Made by a program: the position numbers and the translations under genes
Shown: one piece after another, positions 47,095 through 58,707 of the stretch
Layout: each line of letters starts with the position of its first letter
Numbering within the stretch: the stretch's first letter is position 1
From: Nemopilema nomurai
Taxonomy: Eukaryota; Cnidaria; Scyphozoa; Rhizostomeae; Rhizostomatidae
Assembly: GCA_003864495.1 (NCBI GenBank)
Contig: PEDN01001354.1
Location: forward strand, 434,001-498,000
Direction: 5' to 3'
DNA length: 64,000 nt
The notes under the pieces: model-generated
What the model was told of the DNA's origin: nothing
The model's database searches: none
Seen by the model: only the letters and a program-made list of their open reading frames with translations

Positions 47095-47425
47095 CATTTT
47101 AACGGAACGTGGTGTTTTGCATTTTAACAGTTCGCGACGTTTAAATTTCCGCCTTTTGTTGGAGTAGTGTTTTTGCATTTTAACAGTACGTGGTGTTTTG
47201 CATTTTAATAGTACGTGTTGTTTTGCATTTTAACAGTACTTGATGTTTTGCGTTTTAACAGTACGTGGTGTCTAGCATTTTAACAGTACGTGGTGTCTTG
47301 CATTTTAATAGTACGTGATATTCTCCATTTTAACAGTACGTGTTGTTTTGCGTTTTAACAGTACTTGATGTTTTGCATTTTAACAGTACGTGGTGTTTTG
47401 CATTTTAACAGTACGTGATGTTTTA
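47095..47425. repeat. 25-bp minisatellite with an inserted unique segment
   Basis: About twelve copies of a unit of the form TTTGCATTTTAACAGTACGTGGTGT. After the first copies the array is interrupted (about 47137-47172) by ACGTTTAAATTTCCGCC and following bases. That segment recurs almost unchanged at about 50888-50926, outside any array. Confidence 0.85.
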
Positions 47426-48625
47426 AAAAATATTGAGAACTCTGATTCAAAAAAGTGCCTCTGTATCTTTCCATCGTTGCCAAAAGGTGGAAAAACATTC
47501 GGCAGACAGCGAGAAAGCGATTCAAAAGACTGCTTTTCGTGAAATCGTACTTAACAGTACAGGGACAAGTTTTAGGCAATCGATATTGGCATGTGCATCT
47601 GGGCTACTATTAAATCCGCGTAAACAATCTCAATGAATAAATCAAATTTTGCTGCTTACAATAAACTTTCTGTTGGATTGGCTTTGGATTATTTCAAAAC
47701 AAACGAAAAGCATTGACCTTTGAGGCACTGGTAAACATCTGTTTTATGTTTTAATCTTGGCTGCTTGCTAGAGAGCTACATTTGACAAACACCAGTACTT
47801 CTCCGTGCTGCTGCCAATGGGAGGGGGTTAAGCAGGTTAAAGACACGAGCTGTTTGAGATTCACATGGACAACGAGAGGATTTAACAAATGAGGAGGAAG
47901 CATTCTTAGAGGCTCCGTTCTTTAATGTTCTACTCACTAAACGGCTAAGATCGTGAAATCTTAGCAAGTTCTAGATTCTGCAGTCCCAATCTTTGATTTT
48001 ATGCAGGTATAGTCAAGTTGTTTCTGGGTAAGCAAGGAAGGAATCGCTAGTTAGGAAGTAAAATTCTGCAAACATTATTTTCAATACAGCAAACGTGCAT
48101 TTGATTGTACCAAAAAGAGTCAGATGGTGGCCATTAAAAACAGCCCCCTTCCTTCTCCAATGTTGGACACACCGCTCCACTCCCCTTTGTCGCGAAAAAA
48201 GTGACACGGAAGTTGAATGTTCCAGAGGATTTAATTGGAGATTAAGCCCGGAAATGCTGCAAATGGTTTTCTAATTGATAAAAAGTGTTTGCCATCTGAC
48301 AGGATACGGATCTTTCCTTGGGACATTTCCTTGACCTGTCCATACTTTGTCAACAAGCCTTTCACGCAAGAGCCAAAAGGTGACGCACTCCCCAGAAACC
48401 TGGGTCTGACTAAAGCCGGTGTGACGGTGTTTTGTAATGTTCGATAAAATGTTTTTGTGGGGGGCGGGAGGGGGGGGGGCAAAACCCTATTACTGTCTCC
48501 AGGATGGTAACACGACCGCCATCTCCGGCCTACGAAGTTGTGCCATGGCCCCCCTCACCTTCCAAATTCTCCATCATCTAACATTAGAAATTAAATTTAC
48601 GTTTCCCGAGAGTGCTGAAAACATT

Positions 48626-49027
48626 TACACGCTTTTTTATATAAGGAACCACTTTATAAGGAACCAACATGTAGAAGGCCGAAATATTTAAAGAACTTGT
48701 ACTACTAAAAATGAAATCCCTAAGGAACTTTTCGTTTAGAAATTTTTTTATAACTACAAGCATCAAGTGCTAAAAAGCCCGTTCCATTCATTTGCAGCCA
48801 ATACTCGCGTATATTGTTTGCTATTCGTGTGTCAAGTGCTTCATTGAGTAGTTTCCGCATGTTCTATCTCGCCCCTCTCTCTATTAAGTGTTACGGCTTA
48901 TTGATGTGCAGTGAAAATTAACGAACTTTTAAGGAACCTTGGTACTAAAACCTGATGACTTGAGCTCTACGAATAAGGAACTTTTGGAACTAGGCCTTGT
49001 GGCAGGTTCCTTATAAAAAAGCGTGTA
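48626..49027. mobile_element. TIR element (about 400 bp) rich in AAGGAAC words
   Basis: Left end (48626-48650) TACACGCTTTTTTATATAAG and on to GGAACC; right end (49005-49027) GGTTCC and on to TTATAAAAAAGCGTGTA. The ends are reverse complements over about 23 bp, with a 2-bp indel. Inside, the word AAGGAAC (or AAGGAACC) recurs at least five times, mostly near the ends, like subterminal transposase-binding repeats. No coding capacity is evident. Confidence 0.6.
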
Positions 49028-49519
49028 TTTATTGGAACTTGGGGTTTAATAATCAAGTTGCACATAGAATTGAACTTGAATTAAGTAGCTCGAATCTGTT
49101 ACAGTTTATGGCTATATTGGAATAATTTTGTTCGCAAAAAGGGGGGCGTGGGTACTTAGGTTCTAAAAGCTAGACACATGCTTATAGCGCCCTGGTCAAT
49201 CACTAATACGTACTGGTCGGTCTGCTTTTATGAAAAGATTGGATGTATTCAAATAGGATAAATCCCGTGATTCTTTTCAGACTTCAAATATACGAACTGA
49301 CAATGTTGGGCTCCGGCTTTTCCCAAGCCCAATTAGCACAGTTGTCATCGAAGCTTTCGCTGGGCTGAATTTTGTAGCTTGTATTCCCGAACTGGGCATT
49401 TCCTTGTCCTGCCTTCGCACGCTGTTGGCCCTGTCCACGCCTCCATGATTCTCGCTATTTTGAGCCGTGCCTTAAGAAAATAGGGGCCGTTGATTGGACG
49501 ATTATGGGACAGGAAGGCG

Positions 49520-49653
49520 AGTCGGGGCGCAGCAACGTGAATCTTGCTTGCGTCCATCATTCTCTCTTGTCTGGAGTCTCTGGCTGGTAGAGTGAAAGCA
49601 ACAGCGACTACAAGTACCACTTCCTAATCTGTGGCAAAGAAAAATAAAGATTT
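49520..49653 (+). promoter_or_regulatory. Candidate profilin 5' UTR exon and promoter segment
   Basis: A segment with a consensus donor (GTAAGT at 49654), 2.6 kb upstream of the acceptor TTTTTTTTAG at 52233. That acceptor leaves only four 5' UTR bases before the profilin ATG. An untranslated first exon ending at 49653 would fit, and would explain why this block is conserved between the two copies at 42760 and 49520. This is inference; no TATA box or SRF site was identified. Confidence 0.35.
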
Positions 49654-52233
49654 GTAAGTTCTGTTCGTTAATCTTGAACCATACTCTAGTATTATTGTCA
49701 ATGATGGCACACTATCTCTCACCTCTGATTTCCCCAATTGCCTTGCACTCTTACTGGTTGACTAGGCCATATCGTAGATGAGCCAATTATTCTTTTTGCC
49801 TTGGTTTAGGCTTGCACACGTTCACTAGCTTTCGTGTGAATGTAGCTTACGCTTTTAGAAACTTCAAAGGCTGGATATTTTTTACGATTTTGCTAGAAAA
49901 GAGGGAAAGATGGCGATTCGGCTCGTACTGTGTGTCTTGGGCGTGTATATCCTGGTGCAGGTTACACAGTGGCGTTTTTTTAAGTTGATTGCCTAAATGA
50001 ATGCCAAATAAAGTATCTTGTGTGGGATAAATATTTTTCCCTTTTCGTTGGGTTTTTTCAGTGTTTAGAATAGACTAAACTCTTCACGGAAGTTATGGTG
50101 GTCACCCTCGGTCGCGCAAAAGGCCTCGCCCTGGAAAGCTTCGGACGTTGAAGTTGAATGTTCTCTTGAAGTCCAACCTTCCTTGTCCCCTAATCTTCCT
50201 TGCCTCCCTTTGCATTAACTGGATATATGCAGGAAACTTTTGATAGATCGGAATTTGCTTAAGCAATTTTAGATTTGAATGGTTAGCCTTGTCAGTAATT
50301 CCTTCGCTCAAGCCACAGCTTATACCTAACTAGAAAACTTTGTTATTCCATTTCACTCCAGAGATTTAAATCGGGATGATTTTAAAATTTTAATATTCTT
50401 GGGTCTCACCATTAGAGTACTGGCTGCTGGATCTGCCTTAGGAGTAACCTCTTAACATAAGCTATATTTCCTGGTATTGTCTTTCTGTTATCTATTTCTT
50501 ATTTAATGCTTATTTTTCTTTGTATAATTGCGAAAAAAATTTTATTTCTGTCCAATTCGTTCTTCATATGTATCCAATGTCGTTTTCTCAGTGCCAAATA
50601 GGATGTGGATTTTCTCTCGTTTTAGTTTCTTGTGTACGAAAATCAAAAGGCCCCAAACTTTAACTTCCTTCTTTGATTGAAATAGATATCGGTTTACTTT
50701 TGTCGGGCAATAACCGAATACTGCACATTAGTTAGATAAAATATTTCACAAGAAAGTTTCAATTTTGAGTAATTAAGGGAAATCTTGAAATCATTTGAAT
50801 TTGGAAGAAATGAGGATATATTGAACAACCTTTCTAATGAGGAAGTTAGTGAGATTGGACAGGGGAGGGATTGGTTAATGGTTCAGGGAACGTTTAAATT
50901 TCCGCCTTTTGTTGGAATAGCGTTTTTCCTGCAAACCTTTTCAATATATATAGAATAGAGATTTGTTGGTGATATTTGAATCCAATTGGAACATCTATAT
51001 ATTTATAAATATGATTGATTGCTTAATTTTAATGAATATTTGGGTTGAAATAGTTATCTTCCTAATTTTTATAGCTGCTTGGCCCATATGAAACTTTCCT
51101 CAGTGTTTTCTGTATACATATGTGCGTACAAATGTTTATCCAAGCATGTATCATTTGATGTTTGTTTGTAAATTTGAAGGGCTAGTTTTCACAACCTAAA
51201 ATAAATTATTGTTTTCAAGACCATGATCAGAAAGTGAAACTAAATGTAGAGCAAGGTTGGAAGCTCTTTTGTATTACCCAAAATGGCATAGTAATAAAAA
51301 GAGTTCAAGAATTAACTTGTCATATCATTAAGAAATAACATGTGATATCATTAATCTTATTACAAGATGCAAGCATGTTAGTTCTACTCAACTACACAAG
51401 TTACAAAGTCTTGGCCCAAAATGCCAACAATTTAGTCATACCTAAAGCTCTATCCGTTGTTATTAAATTTTGGATCCTGGCCTCAGAATATTTGGAAAGT
51501 TCAAGATGATTGACCTAAAATAAAGACACTCAAACTATGAAGCAAATATGCCTTTGATGTAAATGTTTTGCTGTAAATTGATAAAAATTGGTGACCATTG
51601 ACCATTGGTAAATTATCCTATTTGAGAGAGGGTTGTTTCTGAAGTTATAACTGTTATAGGAAGATTTTATGACATTAATATTTGATGAGAATCTTGAAAC
51701 ATGATACCAGAAGCTATGACAATGGAAACTCTGAAAAAGCAGTTAGACCAAAGGCAGAATTGTGCTAAACCCTACTGAATATGACTTTGTCCTGTCATCT
51801 GTAGCAGACAGCAACAATTTACTGTTTAGAACAAGGAGGCATAAGACGAATGGAAGTTTAAGACCCAGAAGAACTTTTCACTCATTATCAGTTTCTACAC
51901 CTAAAAGATTTTTGCTTAAAGCTAGATTACATTTCTGTGGCCCCAGGGACGATTTGGCATTCTATTTACTTGTAATCATAAGAGTTCCTTTTTTGCTTGC
52001 CCCATTTGTTCAATTTAGCATTTGGGTTTGTGAGGGGAAGCTGTGCTATAACAGTCATCATCAGAGCTTGTTTGTTTGACCACCTAAATCAAATCATATT
52101 ATTTCCATCATTAAGACATTGTCTATTTTCAAACTACCTTTTGGTCATTTCAGGAAGTATGCTTCCTTTGGTTGCATATAATGTCAGTTATCTTGCAATG
52201 AAGTGTTATATAGCTATCTTTACTTTTTTTTAG
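49654..52233. other. Region upstream of profilin, possible 5' UTR intron
   Basis: AT-rich and without a supported coding exon. It contains the diverged tail of the duplicated segment (to about 49990) and the copy of the minisatellite-interrupting sequence at about 50888-50926. It ends in the polypyrimidine tract and AG just before the profilin ATG. Confidence 0.5.
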
Positions 52234-52237
52234 CACA

Positions 52238-52666
52238 ATGAGCTGGGATTCATATATCGACTCTCTGATTGGACATAGCACAGGACCTGATGGCAGTGCT
52301 AGCATTGATAAAGCTTGCATCTTTGGTGCCAATGGAGCTGCATACACAACAAATGGTCACGCCAGTGCACTTCAAGCATCAGATGCAGAAAAGGCAAAAA
52401 TCTCTAATGAATTATCCAAAGGTGACAGCTGTGAATTTGGAGCCACGGGAATTATGGTTGGTGGTACCAAGTACCAGTTTCTTCGCATAGATCCAGAAGC
52501 TTGCCTAGTATTAGGGAAGAAAAAGGGATGTGGGGCCATTACAATACAGGGAACAAAGATAGGTGGTGCAATTATTATGGCTCACTGTCCAGAAGGAGCC
52601 CAGCATGGATCATGCAATGATGCTGTCCAGAAAGTTGTCGCTTACTTGGCAAGCAATGGCATGTAA
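52238..52666 (+). CDS. PFN: Profilin (142 aa, intronless coding region)
   Basis: Actin monomer-binding protein that promotes ADP-ATP exchange and delivers actin to formins and Ena/VASP through poly-proline binding. The complete single-exon frame encodes 142 aa, the normal animal profilin length. It starts MSWDSYIDSLI, with the conserved Trp3 and Tyr6 of the poly-proline site. It has the GIMVGGTKYQFLR strand (about 73-85) and KKGCGAITIQ (about 96-105), and ends in a C-terminal helix finishing SNGM. The start at 52238 follows a strong acceptor four bases upstream, implying an intron in the 5' UTR. AATAAA at 53225-53230 is a plausible poly(A) signal. Vertebrate profilins have introns in the coding region; this one does not. 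A retrocopy is possible, but the frame is intact and a 5' intron seems to be kept. Confidence 0.95.
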   Translation: MSWDSYIDSLIGHSTGPDGSASIDKACIFGANGAAYTTNGHASALQASDAEKAKISNELSKGDSCEFGATGIMVGGTKYQFLRIDPEACLVLGKKKGCGAITIQGTKIGGAIIMAHCPEGAQHGSCNDAVQKVVAYLASNGM

Positions 52667-55377
52667 TAACAAAATTGACAGTTTTATAGAACAAAATCTG
52701 AACTAACTTCCTTCATGTATTATGAATTCAACTCTTGATAAGTAAAACAATATTGCAAATCAATCAATCTCTCCGTTTCTGATAGCGCTTGTCAACAGCC
52801 AGATTTCAGAGACATAATTAAACCTGCCACGCCCTACCTTATCAAATATCTGCTGTTAGAAATGAAAGTTACAGAAAGATGTTCAAAATTTATAAAATCT
52901 TGACTTTGAAAATGTATAATACTGAAGAATGATTGCTTTGTTACCTTGTGGTATCTCTTTTGTGTTCTAGTATTATCTTCTTTGCCAGTGAGAAAGCCCA
53001 GAATACTTCACTTTGAAATGATTTTATACTAATAATTTCTACAAATGATACTTGGTTTGCTTGTAGAAATATTTTAAGCAGATATATTTTATTGATTAGA
53101 TTAGCCCTGTCACTTTTGTATGTTGGTTTTATGTGTTTTTAATCATCTGCGGTCATTAATTTTACCAAACAGTTGCTTTTGTCAAACCTTGCCAAAATTT
53201 AGAGGAATGTATTTGCTTTTTGATAATAAAAAACTACAATCCATCTTCACCAGCAGAAAGGTGATTTTCCTTGAGAAAAAAACACTTTAAAAAGATGCCA
53301 GGCCTCACTGATAAATATATTAGATAGGTATGAATTAGAATCTCATTGAATACTAGCTTCAGATATGGTGCATTCTAGAAATAATGATTTATTGTATGAT
53401 AATCTGGTTCTGAAACAAAAGATGATAGAAAAATTAAGATTTTCAATGTACCCTGTATTGATGCGCCCCATAATCATTTCAATTGTTTTTGTTTATGCAT
53501 ATGACTTTAAACATTTCCCAGAACAGTTGTCCTGTGGCTTACGAGACAGCAAGGTAATTTGTAACAGTTGGCATGTGATGCCAGTAGTTAAGCCCTTTGC
53601 TTCAGGAATATAAACAAAGGTTTTTAGACACAATAGAAACCAATGCCCCAAGGAAGCTTTGAACAATCCTATGAAGGTTCCCAGCTGGTCTGATGCACCT
53701 GTTTTCGGAACAATTCCTCCTTTTACACAAATTTACCTTTTTAAAACTAACATTTACACTATTTGCAAGCTATGGGTATCAAGTGTGCTACACTTTTTAT
53801 AAGAATACCTATTAATTTTTTTGCCAAGCCTCAATTTTCCTAAAAAATCTTTATTTTGAGCCTAAGATTATTCTTGCCCAACACAAGATGTAAATATGTC
53901 TTTTGATCAAAGGAAACTGAATCTTTTTAGCAGATGAGTGTATTTCAAAACAGGAACATAGCATCAAAGTGACAGGTGTTTTGCTTTGGGAGAAAACTCA
54001 TATGAAGAGAAATGTTAGCCTTCATGAAGTTTTAGCCTGGCATTATTCTTGAAATATTTAGCAATTTTGAGCCTCAATATTCTTCAACAATGTTGCATTA
54101 TTTTAGCCTACCCTGTTTGTAAGACCCAAATTTCATCATCAAGGGAATAATTTGCTCTTGACACAGAAATTAAATATATTTTTGCTAGTTACCTTACTTC
54201 CTCCTCCTATGTTAAATTATTTTCTGAAGGGGTCTAGATTTTGGGTCCCTAAATCTCATTAGCTGGAATTCATCATCAATGATTATATTATAATTGCATT
54301 TGTATACAAAAATAAGGCAATTGGCGTAAATAATAACAAAAAACAATTACTAAAATTAAACATTAACTTTCAGGCATTGGTAAAAGTAGTGAATCAGTTC
54401 AAGCAACATATATTTCTTTGAAAAGAAAGTTCTGCCATTAGTTATCAAATGTTTAAAAGCTAAACAGATACATGAACAAAAACTATTTGAATTTATAACA
54501 CTTTCTCAATGTCACGGCCTTGAAAAAGGGGATGCAAATCATCTTAAATAGTGCAAAATGCATCACTTCACCTTACTTGAAATTTATCTTTGGGCTTTCC
54601 AGCATTGTTCCACAAAAGACTTTGTTTTCCATTCAAGCTCATCTGCATCATATCTCTCTATGTTTGATAACTTTGACCCAACAAATTATTAAAAATATTA
54701 TGGAATTTACATCACTCTTATAATGACCTAGTTATGGCTTTAAATCACGATGAATAAGAAAAATTGAATATTTGGAAAGCTACTTGATCCCAGCTGAAAA
54801 TAAGAAAATATATGTAGGTGATGACAATGTTGCAGTTTTATAGTCTTGTTTGCAATTGTGAAACTATTGGTTAAAAAACTGACAATTATCTAATCTTGTG
54901 AGCAATAATCAAGCATAGAATATTTGTCTGATTAAAGTCATAGCAAGGGGTGCAAAAAAAAAACTAATCAACACATCATTTTTGATAGAAAAGGGGGCTC
55001 TCTACAGTTGGAAGAGCAATCTAAAAGCTACATTTGAAAATAATACTTTGAATATTAATAACATTGCCTTCATACCTGTGTTTTTTGTGCAGTTCTTAAT
55101 AGTTCTCAAGATATCAAATCAAAATGCAGTTTTTTGTAGGGTTCAGTATCTTAGCAAATTTTGTTGACTGAATGAAGGTTTTTTTGCTAAATTTCTCAAG
55201 GTCCATGATATACAAGTTCTTAGGATCGGCTTTTAGAAAAGTTTAAAAAGAGACTCTCCAAAATCATGTGCAGGATATACCCCTGTATGTGTGTAGTGCA
55301 TAATGGGCCATACCTAAACTAACCTGCAACCAGGAATGCATTATTCTGGCTGCATTAAATCAGCATCTGAATCAATG
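52667..55377. other. Profilin 3' UTR and convergent intergenic region
   Basis: The profilin 3' UTR probably runs to about 53.25 kb (AATAAA at 53225). The rest separates profilin from the convergent SLC46-like gene. It contains the repeat copy at about 53800-54110 and is otherwise AT-rich without coding signal. Confidence 0.6.
53800..54110. repeat. Second copy of the repeat seen at 43270-43600
   Basis: Shares ordered blocks with the 43.3-kb copy, including AGAATACCTATT, AGATTATTC, AATATGTC/AATTTGCC contexts and GCCTGGCATTATTCTT. The CCTAAAAAATCTTTATTTTGAGCC stretch here is an extra insertion or a deletion in the other copy. Confidence 0.6.
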
Positions 55378-56856
55378 TCAATATTCATTTAGTAAAAATG
55401 GGTCCTTCTCAGTTTGTCCTTCTGGAAAAACTGGAAATTTTTCTGCCTTTGCAATTGACAATCTCTTTCTTTGCTTTTCTGCCTTCGTACTCTTGGGCAT
55501 TTCAACAAGTGGCTTATTGAAAGTCCAACTGATTGAAGCAACCACAACAAATGCAACAAGATGGATAATACCAGCTAGAATTAGTGTGAACGGCCGGTAG
55601 ATATTTCTGTTGGCATTAATAAAAATGTGGCTGTTGTACACAAGGACTGCCTTTGAGATATTCTCGAAAGATGATATGATTCCGAACATGAAAACGAAAT
55701 AGCTCTCAAGAATGTCACCCTCTTTGGTAGCTGAGCTCTTCAAACAAGCCATTGCAATTGGTACAAACCCAGAGAAGCAAATTGTTGTTACCAGCAGCAT
55801 AACTTTTATCCCAATGTACCCAATCAGTGCCATCCAAAATGCTGAGCAACTTAAAGACAGCAAAATCATTGTGGCATCTGTTGCAAACATCACACTGGTT
55901 AGGAATTTTCCCAGGGCAATGCTTGCAATACCTTGGAACACTGTTGTACTCCAGACATAAATTTTGCTTAGGTTGTATGGCTGTTTTAGTGGAACGTCCA
56001 TGAGATAGTGCATGATTACAGAGGAAAACAAATTTCTTCCTAACTCTGTCAAGAAACCTGCAAGTGCCACACCAGCCAAGTATTCATTGCCAACAACTTT
56101 TAGTGGACTGAGAAGGAAATGAAGAAATCCAGTTTTGCTTTCATTATAACGCTCTACGTCCTTCTCACTGAATTGACAGGAAATAATCTCACTTGTGCTT
56201 GGGATGGCAAAGAACAGGAGAAGAAAAACCAGAACAGCCAACGAAAAGGTTGCAGCAAAGAAGTATGAAAAAGGAACAGTCTGGTTTGGGACAAATTCCG
56301 AAACAAAGTTGGCTGAAGCTCCACCGACATAAACAGTGCCTTCAAAGGCAATAAAAATAAGTGATCTTTCAACTGTCGCTTTTGTTGACAAAGTAGCCAG
56401 GGCCAATGCGAACAGTATTGCACCAGGAAAACCACCAACGAAAGTGTTGAGTATGATGCCAGCAAACAAGTGTTCCGCTTTCGACGCTTTGCAGACGGAA
56501 ATTGTCAGGTATACCAGGCTTTGAACGGCTAGTATGGCAGAAACGAACAGTCCAATGTTTTCTTTATTTCTTGCTGAACCTACAAGTGCTGCGATAATAA
56601 AAACGGTGAAAGAAGACGGGACCAGTTGGGAAATATCGCCTATCTTGGAGAATTTGTCTACTTCTGAATAGACGTCGCCCAGCAAATATGAGGAACGTTC
56701 AGCGCCACTAATGGCTTTTCTGCATAAGACCGCACTGTGGTATCTTGGGCACAACTTCTCAGTCATAATCTTTATCACCAAATTCGAGTGTAAGTTCATA
56801 ATAAAGACGATAAGGAATGTAGTAACGAAAATAACGGTTAGTGCCCTTGCCAGCAT
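55378..56856 (-). CDS. MFS transporter, divergent SLC46-like (single exon, 492 aa)
   Basis: Polytopic membrane protein with about 12 predicted transmembrane segments and a charged cytosolic C-terminus. The layout fits the SLC46 (proton-coupled folate/solute) branch of the MFS: a long Cys-containing loop between TM1 and TM2, six-plus-six helices, and a central loop of about 40 residues (about 220-258). It is divergent. The usual MFS motif A after TM2 (GxxxDxxGRR) reads GSARNKENIG, without its Asp or Arg pair. DPFLL five residues from the end resembles a DxxLL endolysosomal sorting signal. The ATG at 56856 is used; the GTG two codons upstream is unlikely, and an in-frame TAA lies about 50 bp upstream. 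The whole coding region lacks introns, unlike its neighbours, so an old retrocopy is possible. MFS membership is likely; the subfamily is tentative and the substrate unknown. Confidence 0.65.
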   Translation of the reverse strand: MLARALTVIFVTTFLIVFIMNLHSNLVIKIMTEKLCPRYHSAVLCRKAISGAERSSYLLGDVYSEVDKFSKIGDISQLVPSSFTVFIIAALVGSARNKENIGLFVSAILAVQSLVYLTISVCKASKAEHLFAGIILNTFVGGFPGAILFALALATLSTKATVERSLIFIAFEGTVYVGGASANFVSEFVPNQTVPFSYFFAATFSLAVLVFLLLFFAIPSTSEIISCQFSEKDVERYNESKTGFLHFLLSPLKVVGNEYLAGVALAGFLTELGRNLFSSVIMHYLMDVPLKQPYNLSKIYVWSTTVFQGIASIALGKFLTSVMFATDATMILLSLSCSAFWMALIGYIGIKVMLLVTTICFSGFVPIAMACLKSSATKEGDILESYFVFMFGIISSFENISKAVLVYNSHIFINANRNIYRPFTLILAGIIHLVAFVVVASISWTFNKPLVEMPKSTKAEKQRKRLSIAKAEKFPVFPEGQTEKDPFLLNEY

Positions 56857-57516
56857 TATCACAGCTTTTTGTTGACTTTCACTTTCTGTGGTACCACTTC
56901 GGATAAGTTAAAGTTGTAGGAATTGGCTACAAATGAGTAAGTTCTCTTGATAAATTCAGCACTTCAGTTCCAATAAAAGGAAACACTTTCAGTCCTCCTT
57001 TGAGGGAGAAAATCAGACGGGTATACCAGCGTTCATGTTTACCAGCGGGCATACCAATCGAACGTCCCCAAAATGTTCAAACTACAAGCAAAATATTTAA
57101 TCTCACTGTTTCGACAACTGCTGCAAGTTGAAACGACACTAATACCATATGGAAGCGAATGAACTCCAGAGCAAATCCAATTGCGCCGCCTCCTGGAAAA
57201 GTTCCGGTGAAACGTGCAAGGACACAAATGTTGTCACTTTGGGAGTTGTTGTTGTTTAATCGTCCATGACTTGAAATGAAACCAATCCCTGAAGGTGCTT
57301 TCTTCTTGCGAGTTCTCAGAGCTTTCGCGATGACTTCCTAAATTACAGTGATGACCTATTTGATGAATATTACTTTCATACATCTCTAGCATTTTAATTT
57401 CTTCTTGGCTAAATGAGCCTGAAAATGACTCAATCTTTATGCCTAGCCTGACTAGTGCTGACACAGTACTCTTTCTTTGTATTGAAACTTATTTATCGTA
57501 AAAGCTCTATTGAGCC

Positions 57517-57863
57517 AGCGGGGGCTTATTTAATTGTCGAGGTCCAAGGGGGGCTTGAGAGAGAGGGGGCTTATTGGAGAGGGGGCTTATTTAAAAATCA
57601 AGACCAAAGATGAAAGAATGATTTTTATTTTCCTTAACTTTTCTGAACTAAACCTAAAAACGAAAATTTATAAAACAACAGTGACAGAAATCTTATTGTT
57701 GAATCATGGAATTCAATAAAGTTTTAAGTCTTAGTCTAACTACCAATACTACGACGAAATATATCATAAGCTATCACTAAATAATCTCACTTTACCCTGT
57801 AATTTGTATTAAAATGGGGGAGGGGGCTTAATAGAGAGGAGGCTTATTTCGAGTTCCAGGCTA
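57517..57863. repeat. GGGGGCTTATT-rich repeat
   Basis: Repeated words AGGGGGCTTATT or GGGGGCTTAATAGAGAGG occur at about 57517-57592 and again at about 57815-57850, around an AT-rich centre. Both clusters have the same orientation, so this is not a simple TIR element; possibly a non-autonomous element with internal direct repeats. Confidence 0.5.
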
Positions 57864-58707
57864 GGAATAATTTAGAAAAAGAGGAGCTGGAGTGTATATA
57901 GTTAAGAACTGAAAATTAAAGGTAGATATTCTGCAAGTGTTTGGTTCTGTTTAACTTGTGTAGCTAGCCAAGCATGCAAATTAGATGAAAGTGACCAGCA
58001 ACAGGAACTGTCTTGAACGCAAAGGAGAGGCGGGGTAATTACAACTGAAAAGAAACAAGCAGGGTATCAATGGGGCAAAATTTATCTGAAAATAGTCCAA
58101 ATTTGACTGAATCACCGGGTAAGGGAAAAGTTGTTGAATACAAACATTTGATCACGATAATTTTTCGAGCATTCTGAGTTCCCCTTTTTGCTTCACTCGT
58201 CAGTAAGATTTCTAGAGAAAAGTGTCTTGAATCTAAGATGGTTTCTAATTATTTCTAGTAGTTTTCGAGCTGTTTCTTATAGCTTCTAAAGGTTTCTTAA
58301 AGTTTTTATTTAGACCATTTCTAGTTTTTAAGTTCCCATGGAGGCTTAGCCTGACTACACGGGAAAGGGTTGACAAGCCACTGATTCGCCGTTGACATAC
58401 ATTCTGTCAAGATTAGGTTGTAAAAAACTGGCCATAAAACATTTAGCCATAAATTTTGAGCAAAAGGCCACATGTTTTTAATTTTTACATGAAGGGCATT
58501 CGTGAAGTTTATCGCCGATAATAACAAATTAGCTTTTTCAGTCAACTTACATCAAAACAAACTTACATGACATATGAAAACAAACCCACCATGGTTAGGT
58601 CAGACGCAAATGAAAATTTTTGAAATTGAGTCTTCTTGAGTGTCTAAATATGCATCTCCAGGACTAAAATTTAACAACATAAATACCATACAGCTCAGAA
58701 TTTAACA

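Larger units (their letters stand above)
40741..49519. other. Gene-poor region between CFAP99 and the profilin locus
   Basis: 8.8 kb with no gene I can support. It should contain the CFAP99 promoter near its left end. It carries two nested inverted-repeat elements (41611-41804), the first copy of a 260-bp duplicated segment (42760-43020), a repeat copy shared with 53.8 kb (43270-43600), a MITE-like element (45955-46171), a 25-bp minisatellite (47095-47425) and a TIR element (48626-49027). An open frame of about 110 codons at 45227-45565 has no recognisable family. Confidence 0.6.
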
